Shown: piece after piece, positions 31,984 through 37,135 of the stretch
How positions within the stretch are numbered: position 1 is the stretch's first letter
Layout: each line of letters starts with the position of its first letter
NCBI GenBank assembly: GCA_902778265.1
Contig: CACYXI010000034.1
Location: forward strand, 1 to 37,135
Direction of reading: 5' to 3'
Length of the DNA stretch: 37,135 nt
Source: an uncultured Bacteroidales bacterium
Lineage (GTDB): Bacteria; Bacteroidota; Bacteroidia; Bacteroidales; Bacteroidaceae
Translations under genes and position numbers: made by a program
The notes under the pieces: model-generated
What the model saw: the letters and a program-made list of their open reading frames with translations, nothing else
Database searches by the model: none
What the model was told of the DNA's origin: nothing

Positions 31984-32548
31984 CTCTTGTTGCCTCTCGA
32001 ACAGGCTCTCCGTGCCTATAAGATTGACGGTGAACTGCATTTCGCCCAGCACGAAGGAGGCATATTGTATAAGGATGGCGACAGAATAGTGGAGGAATAC
32101 TGGCACCAAACTGATGATAGGGTGGAGGTGAACAAGGTACGTGAGGCTGATGCGCCCCGTGAGATTGTCATGGGCAGACAGAAAGTAGCCGCTATGCCAG
32201 AGGATGCAGATTTCGACCATGCCGCCGTATATACGATAGGTATTGACTCCACCCTTGCCGCTCATGCTGATAGCGCATTCCTCAGAATTGACTATGCAGC
32301 CGACTGTGCCCGTATCTATGCCGACGGCAAACTCGTACAGGATAATTTCTGGAACGGAAAGCCAATGCTCGTCCGTGTCTCAGACCTTGTGGGCAAGAAA
32401 GTAGAACTGCGCATTCTCCCACTCCGCAAGGATGCCCCAATATATCTACAGAAAGAGCAGAAAGTCATACTCGAAGCCTCAGAAAGCCTCCTCCTCACGC
32501 TCACAAAGGTTAGTGCCATTATGAGAACCACAATCCCAGTTTCTATGT

Positions 32549-32580
32549 AACTCCCTTGCAACTCCCTTGTAACTCCCATT
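32549..32580. repeat. Tandem 11-bp repeat beginning at the GH35 stop
   Basis: AACTCCCTTGC, AACTCCCTTGT, AACTCCCATTT in tandem, the first overlapping the stop codon. Confidence 0.8.
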
Positions 32581-32660
32581 TTCCGCCCATTCTTAGGAAC
32601 GGACTTGCATCGAGTTTGGAACGGATTTGAAGCGAATTAGAAGCGGAACTGAAGAAAAGC

Positions 32661-33020
32661 CAAAGAAGAGATCGAGAATAATGATTTTTGCAATGTGAAG
32701 ATTACAAGTGCGAATTTTTTTTCAGAATTTTGCGTAAACATGTACATGGTGGGGTAAAAGTGGGTATAACTAATTGTAAAACAATGTCTTGGCTCCATGT
32801 ACATGTTAGTCTAACATATACATAACATGTACATGACGGATTCACAATTCAAGCATGTCAACTCATGTACATGTCATGTACATGTTTGACCATCATGTAC
32901 ATGCTCTTAATCAGTTCATTATCAGCACATTTAATGCTGTTTCACCCTACCATGTACATGTTTGTGCAAAATTCTAAAAAAAAATCGCACATGCCATTCT
33001 TTGGACAATATAAGTAAGTA
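32661..33020. repeat. Repeat unit 1 with seven CATGTACATG palindromes
   Basis: The unit opens with CAAAGAAGAG and TTTTTGCAATGTGAAGATTA, then ACAAGTGCGA, a leader shared with unit 2. The palindrome CATGTACATG then occurs at 32739, 32796, 32826, 32864, 32875, 32894 and 32951. No ORF is visible. The word is a perfect 10-bp palindrome and is absent from unit 2. Confidence 0.85.
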
Positions 33021-33022
33021 GT

Positions 33023-33360
33023 CAAAGAAGAGAGAGCATCATGTTTTGCAATATCGAGATTACAAGCGCATTTTTTCACGAAAGTTTTTGTGGGGAGGGT
33101 TACACCACCCATGTTTTTGTGCTATAACGTCTTGATAATCACTAGATAATGATGGGTGTAACCCCCTATGGAATAGTTGCACCCTGTTTTTAATAGGGGT
33201 TACACCCTAATTTTACTAATGTAACGTATTGAAAGTCAACAGATAACAGAATGTGTCCCAATAGCAGAAAAGGTGTAACCCTTTTGAGGGGGTTGCACCA
33301 CATTTAATTCATTGATAATCAGTTAAAATATATGTTCAAAATAGCAAAGGTGCAACCCCT
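33023..33360. repeat. Repeat unit 2 with seven GGTGTAACC-type words
   Basis: The shared leader (TCAAAGAAGAG, TTTTGCAATATCGAGATTAC, AAGCGC) is followed by GGTGTAACC or its complement, or the GGTGCAACC variant, at about 33098, 33155, 33177, 33196, 33272, 33291 and 33349. Between words there are TTGATAATCA-like segments. The last word lies inside the start of the next small ORF. Confidence 0.85.
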
Positions 33361-33553
33361 TTATATAAATTCTTCCGGATTTTTTCAAAGTGTAATCCCG
33401 ACATTGCAAATCCGCAGGGAGCATGAAGATCAGATATTGTGTACAAAAGATGGCGTTAAATTTGTGGTAAGCAACCAATGGGGAAGTTACAATTCCCCAC
33501 ACATACTGGAATTGCTTGACAAATGGGTATGGAATGTAATAAAAGACAAATAA
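33332..33553 (+). CDS. Small unknown protein, 73 aa, possibly a gene remnant
   Basis: The first dozen codons lie in repeat unit 2, while the later part (LCTKDGVKFVVSNQWGSYNS, PHILELLDKWVW) looks like a genuine small domain. I do not recognise the family. The stop codon overlaps the next ATG (TAATG), so translation of the next gene is coupled to it. It may be the surviving 3' end of a longer gene whose front has been replaced by repeats; an internal start is also possible. Confidence 0.5.
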   Translation: MFKIAKVQPLYINSSGFFQSVIPTLQIRREHEDQILCTKDGVKFVVSNQWGSYNSPHILELLDKWVWNVIKDK

Positions 33554-33852
33554 TGAACACTTTTCTCAAGGATTTTAGTAAATATCACATTGGCATTCAA
33601 ACTGCTGATGAACGAAAGCATTGCATTCGAGGCTGGTATCTTGATCAAAGATTCAGTCACCAAGAATGTCCGAAAGGTTATTATATGTATGAGTTCCGTG
33701 AGGATGATGCTGATGAAAATGGTTATATAGCCTTTGTCGAACCTTATGTTGCGGTGAATCACTCTGGAACATTTGTTGCACGAACAAGAATTCCATTTGG
33801 AGAAAAGGGCAATGGAAATATTTTTCGTGTAAGATACGGACATGGCTATTAG
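33553..33852 (+). CDS. LPD28-like small protein, 99 aa
   Basis: This 99-residue protein resembles the LPD28 domain of large polyvalent proteins: PKGYYMYEFREDDADENGYI, then FVEPYVAVNHSGTFVARTRI, matching the family pattern of a YEIR-type strand, EP-x-V-x-VNHxGT and a C-terminal basic strand. LPD28 proteins usually sit in phages, ICEs and other mobile DNA; no catalytic residues are known to me. It starts at ATG 33553, overlapping the preceding stop, rather than at the ORF start 30 bases upstream. A strong terminator-like hairpin follows. Confidence 0.6.
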   Translation: MNTFLKDFSKYHIGIQTADERKHCIRGWYLDQRFSHQECPKGYYMYEFREDDADENGYIAFVEPYVAVNHSGTFVARTRIPFGEKGNGNIFRVRYGHGY

Positions 33853-33887
33853 ATGGTGTTGTACCGCCTCTGATTGATATCACACAT

Positions 33888-33955
33888 CGTGAATACAAAT
33901 AGCTAAGAGATACATTCATAAATATCTCTGTCTCCGTCATATTCACGTTTTTTTT
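33888..33955 (+). terminator. Intrinsic terminator after the LPD28-like gene
   Basis: Nested stems CGTGAATA (33888-33895)/TATTCACG (33940-33947) and AGAGATA (33906-33912)/TATCTCT (33923-33929) end in eight T. Confidence 0.8.
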
Positions 33956-33995
33956 GTTAAAAACTACACTTCCCAGATACTTTTTTGTAGAAAAG

Positions 33996-34027
33996 TTTGT
34001 TTATTACAATATTTATTTCTATCTTTG
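33996..34027 (+). promoter_or_regulatory. Promoter of the Abi hairpin RNA and Abi_2 gene
   Basis: TTTG (33996-33999), 20 bases, TATCTTTG (34020-34027). Transcription would begin near 34034, which is the foot of the hairpin RNA. Confidence 0.75.
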
Positions 34028-34033
34028 CACCAA

Positions 34034-34088
34034 CAGAATCCGCCACGCTTCTCGTCAGATCAGCGAACCAGGGCGGGTCTTTTGCTTT
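34034..34088 (+). ncRNA. Putative hairpin RNA upstream of the Abi_2 gene
   Basis: AGAATCCGCC (34035-34044) pairs with GGCGGGTCT (34072-34080) with one bulged A and one U-G pair, and the stem is followed by TTTTG. The loop contains GTCAGATCAGCGAACCAG. The stem starts at the predicted transcription start and ends 8 bases before the ATG. The RNA could be a short antitoxin-like RNA, an attenuator, or both. HEPN proteins of the AbiF group have been reported with upstream non-coding RNAs; that this is one of them is inference. Confidence 0.5.
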
Positions 34089-34994
34089 ATGGGTACATTG
34101 AGATTATACACAAAGCAAGCCCTCTCGATATCAGAACAGATAAACCTGCTACGGAATCGGGGCTTGATAATAGCTGACGAATCAAGGGCTGCAAAGTTCC
34201 TTGGTGAGGTTAGCTATTTCCGTTTTGTGCAATATCTCAGACCTATGGAGGCGGACAAAGAAACTCATCAGTTCAAGCCGAATAGTAGGTTTGATGATGC
34301 CGTTGGACTATATGAATTTGATAGTGAGTTGAGGGACCTCATGTTTAGGGCAATCCAACGTATTGAGATAGCATTGCGCACAAAGATAATCCATGAGTTC
34401 TCTATGGAACATGGACCGTTCTGGTTCTTCAATATCGCTCTTGCAGATGACGAGCGTAAATTTATTGAAAACATGAACGCTGTTGACCGTGAACTTAGTC
34501 GTAGCAAGGAAGATTTCATTAAGGAACACAGTCAGAAATACGATAAGCCAGCCTTTCCTCCTGCATGGAAAACTCTTGAATTGGCTTCTTTGGGTACTCT
34601 TTCAAAATTGTACTATAACTTCAGCGATAAGAAGACAAAGAAACGTATTGCCAGACAATTCAATCTTCCACAGCATGAAGTTTTGGAAAGTTGGATGCGC
34701 AGTTTGACCGTATTGAGAAATTGTTGTGCATACCATTCACGTTTATGGAATCGCCATCTCCCCAATGCTCCTCAGATGAATGCTTCGCTTCGTGGTGCAT
34801 GGGTTGATATTGCCGGTCTTGATACTAACAAACTTTATGCCGTTGTGTCATGTATCGCGTATTGGCTTGATTCCATGGGATATGGTAATTCATTCAAGAC
34901 AAAGTTAAAATCACTTATATCACAATATTCTCAGGTAGATCCAACTGCTATGGGATTTCCTGCGGACTGGGAATCACAACCGCTATGGAGATAA
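34089..34994 (+). CDS. Abi_2 (AbiD/AbiF) family HEPN protein
   Basis: This 301-residue abortive-infection type protein carries the HEPN ribonuclease motif R-x5-H (R210-N-C-C-A-Y-H216, in VLRNCCAYHSRLWNR). A typical N-terminus (YTKQALSISEQINLLRNRGL) and helix FRAIQRIEIALRTKIIHEFS match the Abi_2 domain, and LASLGTLSKLYYNF lies in the middle. Such proteins are thought to cut RNA when phage infection is sensed. I start at ATG 34089, because the longer frame to 33954 would translate the promoter and hairpin. It is monocistronic between an upstream terminator and a separate nif promoter. Confidence 0.9.
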   Translation: MGTLRLYTKQALSISEQINLLRNRGLIIADESRAAKFLGEVSYFRFVQYLRPMEADKETHQFKPNSRFDDAVGLYEFDSELRDLMFRAIQRIEIALRTKIIHEFSMEHGPFWFFNIALADDERKFIENMNAVDRELSRSKEDFIKEHSQKYDKPAFPPAWKTLELASLGTLSKLYYNFSDKKTKKRIARQFNLPQHEVLESWMRSLTVLRNCCAYHSRLWNRHLPNAPQMNASLRGAWVDIAGLDTNKLYAVVSCIAYWLDSMGYGNSFKTKLKSLISQYSQVDPTAMGFPADWESQPLWR

Positions 34995-35169
34995 TTTTTT
35001 GTAAAATTGGCAATTATTGTCAGTTCAAGTTCCAAAGGTGTAAATTCATTTAAATCACGTTATTTAGGTACGATCGATAATGGGAAATGGGTATGATCTC
35101 ATTTCTCATTTTCTGTTTTATTTAGCGATATACCTAAAAATAGGTATGTATGATGACGAAAAATGGTGA
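34995..35169. other. Gap between Abi_2 and the nif promoter
   Basis: No gene. A perfect 7-bp palindrome ATACCTA-AAAA-TAGGTAT (35130-35147) lies 23 bases upstream of the promoter's first box, and TTTAGGTA occurs near 35065. These could be operator half-sites for regulation of the nif-type genes. Confidence 0.4.
35130..35147. promoter_or_regulatory. Candidate operator palindrome upstream of nif genes
   Basis: ATACCTAAAAATAGGTAT is a perfect palindrome with a 4-base centre, 23 bases upstream of the nif promoter. The regulator is unknown. Confidence 0.4.
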
Positions 35170-35200
35170 TTGTGAGGATGAGAAAATCTCAGTAATTTTG
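35170..35200 (+). promoter_or_regulatory. Promoter of the nifB-like operon
   Basis: TTG (35170-35172), 20 bases, TAATTTTG (35193-35200). It is a standard Bacteroidetes sigma form; I see no sigma-54 GG-N10-GC site. Confidence 0.7.
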
Positions 35201-35217
35201 CACCCAGAAAACGGTCG

Positions 35218-35254
35218 AAAGGCTAAAGCCTAAGGTCAAAAGTCTTTAGCCTTT
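35218..35254. repeat. Heptamer-type inverted repeat in the nifB leader
   Basis: AAAGGCTAAAG (35218-35228) pairs perfectly with CTTTAGCCTTT (35244-35254). The sequence splits into CTAAAGC/CTAAGGT/CAAAAGT/CTTTAGC/CTTTAGT heptamers, a further word of the same architecture as the other intergenic repeats. Confidence 0.75.
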
Positions 35255-35282
35255 AGTCGTTAGTCTTAATTAAAACAAAAGC

Positions 35283-36152
35283 ATGATAAATAAGGATAAC
35301 ATCATAAATAATCATCCCTGTTTCGGACCAAAGGCGGCAACTACAGGCCGTATTCATCTGCCAGTTTCGGGTAGCTGTAATATAGGTTGTAGATTCTGTC
35401 ACCGCGTGTTGAACAAGACCGAACATCGTCCGGGCGTAACATCTAAGGTGATTACCCCCGAAGAGAGTATCAATATACTGGAAAAGGCATTGAAGATATG
35501 TCCTGAGATAAAGGTAGCTGGCATCGCAGGACCTGGCGATACTCTTGCCACAGATGCTGCATTGAAGACTTTTAGACTCATAGACAAACGATTCCCTGAC
35601 CTTATTAAATGTATGAGTACCAACGGATTGCTACTCAATGAGAAGGCTGACGAGATAATTGATGCGGGAGTTGATTCACTAACGGTTACGGTGAATGCAA
35701 TTGATCCAGAGATTGAGGCAAAGCTCAATAAGTTCGTTATCTATCATGGTAAGAAATACGATGCTCTCGAAGGAGCAAAGATATTGATAGAGAATCAGTT
35801 GAAAGGGTTGGAGAAAGTGGCTAAGAGCGGTATCACGCTAAAGGTGAACACCGTGCTTGTGCCACGAATCAACGGAAAGCATATCGGGGAAATAGCAAAG
35901 AAGATGGCGAGTATTGGAGTGGAAATCTATAACATCATTCCACTCATCCCGACTTTTGAACTCGCCAATGAGCGTGCTCCATACTGTTTTGAGATAGAAC
36001 AGGCGCGTAAGGATGCCGAAGAGCATATCAAGGTGTTCAGACATTGCAACCGCTGTCGTGCGGATGCCGTGGGAGTGCCTGGCGTGTCGGAGTTCGCGGA
36101 AGAGGTATTCAGTGAGGATTTGGAACTAACCGAAACATTTTCGCATGGATAA
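35283..36152 (+). CDS. NifB-like radical SAM protein without the NifX domain
   Basis: This 289-residue radical SAM protein is related to NifB, which builds the iron-sulfur core of nitrogenase cofactor. The N-terminus HPCFGPKAATTGRIHLPVSG is NifB-like, the SAM cluster motif is C32-NIG-C36-RF-C39, and RPGVTS follows at 49-54. The C110 STNG motif and the C-terminal C255-NR-C258-RADA pair match cysteines used for the extra clusters in NifB. The cysteine normally placed five residues before RPGV in NifB (DCxNESRPGV) is replaced: the text is NKTEHRPGV, with Asn44 at that point. It may therefore handle a different cluster or serve a nitrogenase-like enzyme. It overlaps the NifX-like gene by 8 bases. 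Confidence 0.85.
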   Translation: MINKDNIINNHPCFGPKAATTGRIHLPVSGSCNIGCRFCHRVLNKTEHRPGVTSKVITPEESINILEKALKICPEIKVAGIAGPGDTLATDAALKTFRLIDKRFPDLIKCMSTNGLLLNEKADEIIDAGVDSLTVTVNAIDPEIEAKLNKFVIYHGKKYDALEGAKILIENQLKGLEKVAKSGITLKVNTVLVPRINGKHIGEIAKKMASIGVEIYNIIPLIPTFELANERAPYCFEIEQARKDAEEHIKVFRHCNRCRADAVGVPGVSEFAEEVFSEDLELTETFSHG

Positions 36153-36511
36153 AAATCAGCAAGTAGATACATTCAGGGTAGCATTCGCATCGTCCGACGG
36201 CTATGTGGTTGACACCCACTTTGGCAGGGCAACATCTTTCTATATCTATCAATATTACGATGATGACTATGTATTTATTGAAGAAAGAAAGGTGTCACCC
36301 GTCTGCCTTGGTGGCGAGCATTCCACGGCTAAGATGAAAGAGAACGTGGCCCTGTTCTCCGACTGCCAGTATATCGTGGCATTGCGTATCGGTATGGGAG
36401 CTATGGCGATTATCCAAGATAGGGGCATAACCCCGATGGCTCTTCCTGGTGACATTACCGATGCTATGGAGAAACTTCGTCAATATGACGGGGTACAGAA
36501 GCTATTCGAAT

Positions 36512-36513
<2 letters not shown>
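36145..36513 (+). CDS. NifX/NafY-like cofactor-binding domain protein
   Basis: This 122-residue protein belongs to the dinitrogenase iron-molybdenum cofactor domain family (NifX, NafY and the C-terminal part of NifB). The pattern is visible: RVAFASSDGYVVDTHFGRAT, then FYIYQYYDDDYVFIEER, DCQYIVALRIGMGAMAIIQD and GITPMALPGDI. It would bind or carry the cluster made by the upstream radical SAM protein. In many diazotrophs this domain is fused to NifB; here the two are separate but overlap by 8 bases (ATG within the end of the first gene), so they are translated together. Confidence 0.88.

Positions 36514-37135
<622 letters not shown>

Larger units (their letters stand above)
30438..32550 (+). 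pseudogene. GH35 beta-galactosidase, broken by a frameshift/deletion
   Basis: This is a secreted glycoside hydrolase family 35 gene. The signal peptide MPKLLSLIILSFFALNTLAQ and about 50 codons are read in one frame from 30438 to GGKHVLP (about 30593). The protein then continues in the next frame from YARVPAKDW (30595) to 32550. Homologues have a G-E/S-I-H-Y-S-R type motif exactly here; loss of 17 bases would remove VMGEIH-like text and give the observed frame change. The rest is well preserved, with the acid/base region IENECRGPWSYY, nucleophile region CELGGGM and VFWIHHEPEEGRWNW. Two in-frame inserts of repeat-like DNA lie further on (31285-31320 and 31887-31983). It is most likely inactive, although a sequencing error cannot be excluded. 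Confidence 0.8.

Noticed and set aside
32739-32960. CRISPR array made of CATGTACATG repeats
   Set aside because: The repeat is only 10 bp and a perfect palindrome, spacing varies from 1 to about 50 bases, and no cas genes are present.
33954-34088. N-terminal extension of the Abi_2 protein from a TTG codon
   Set aside because: The extension overlaps the promoter boxes and hairpin and gives residues unlike the family start; ATG 34089 fits.
35100-35282. Sigma-54 type nif promoter
   Set aside because: No GG-N10-GC element is visible, while a standard Bacteroidetes promoter is present.

Overview
The window looks like the chromosome of a gut or rumen Prevotella-type bacterium (Bacteroidales). The evidence is the succinylornithine form of ArgF, a folP and cdaA pair, fimbrillin-like lipoproteins, a giant surface protein with a sorting-type C-terminus, and repeated promoters of the Bacteroidetes form TTG/TTTG-N19-22-TAnnTTTG.

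Layout. 1-2743: end of a probable defence module, an SMC/Rad50/DndD-like ATPase cut by the left edge plus an unrecognised partner. 2744-3840: a small unknown gene, facing promoters, tRNA-Pro(CGG) and a perfect 42-bp inverted repeat. 3842-7983: argF' and folP on the minus strand, a GxxExxY gene inside a 41-bp inverted repeat, then a Fur-family regulator and the diadenylate cyclase cdaA. 8444-27372: one surface operon with a small peptide, three fimbrillin-like proteins and a 5,019-residue beta-helix protein containing three super-repeats. 27409-30274: pta and ackA, split by a four-helix-bundle gene carried in an inverted repeat. 30438-32550: a GH35 beta-galactosidase gene that is frame-broken and has repeat DNA inserted in it. 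32549-33360: two paralogous non-coding repeat units. 33332-34994: two small coupled genes (one LPD28-like) and an Abi_2/AbiF HEPN gene behind its own promoter and a strong RNA hairpin. 35170-37135: start of a nitrogenase-type cluster with a NifB-like radical SAM protein, a NifX-like protein and nifH cut by the right edge.

The strongest unexplained theme is intergenic. Gaps between co-directional genes are repeatedly filled, from stop codon to just before the next start codon, by inverted repeats whose arms are tandem heptamers or similar short words. Different gaps use different words. One such element carries a four-helix-bundle gene as cargo, and another type of inverted repeat carries a GxxExxY gene. 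Empty copies lie nearby. These resemble 23S rRNA intervening sequences moved into messenger RNAs. The other main candidates are the Abi hairpin RNA, the paired repeat units at 32.6-33.4 kb, and the non-canonical NifB-like protein.

All calls come from reading the sequence and remembered family features. No database search or folding program was run.
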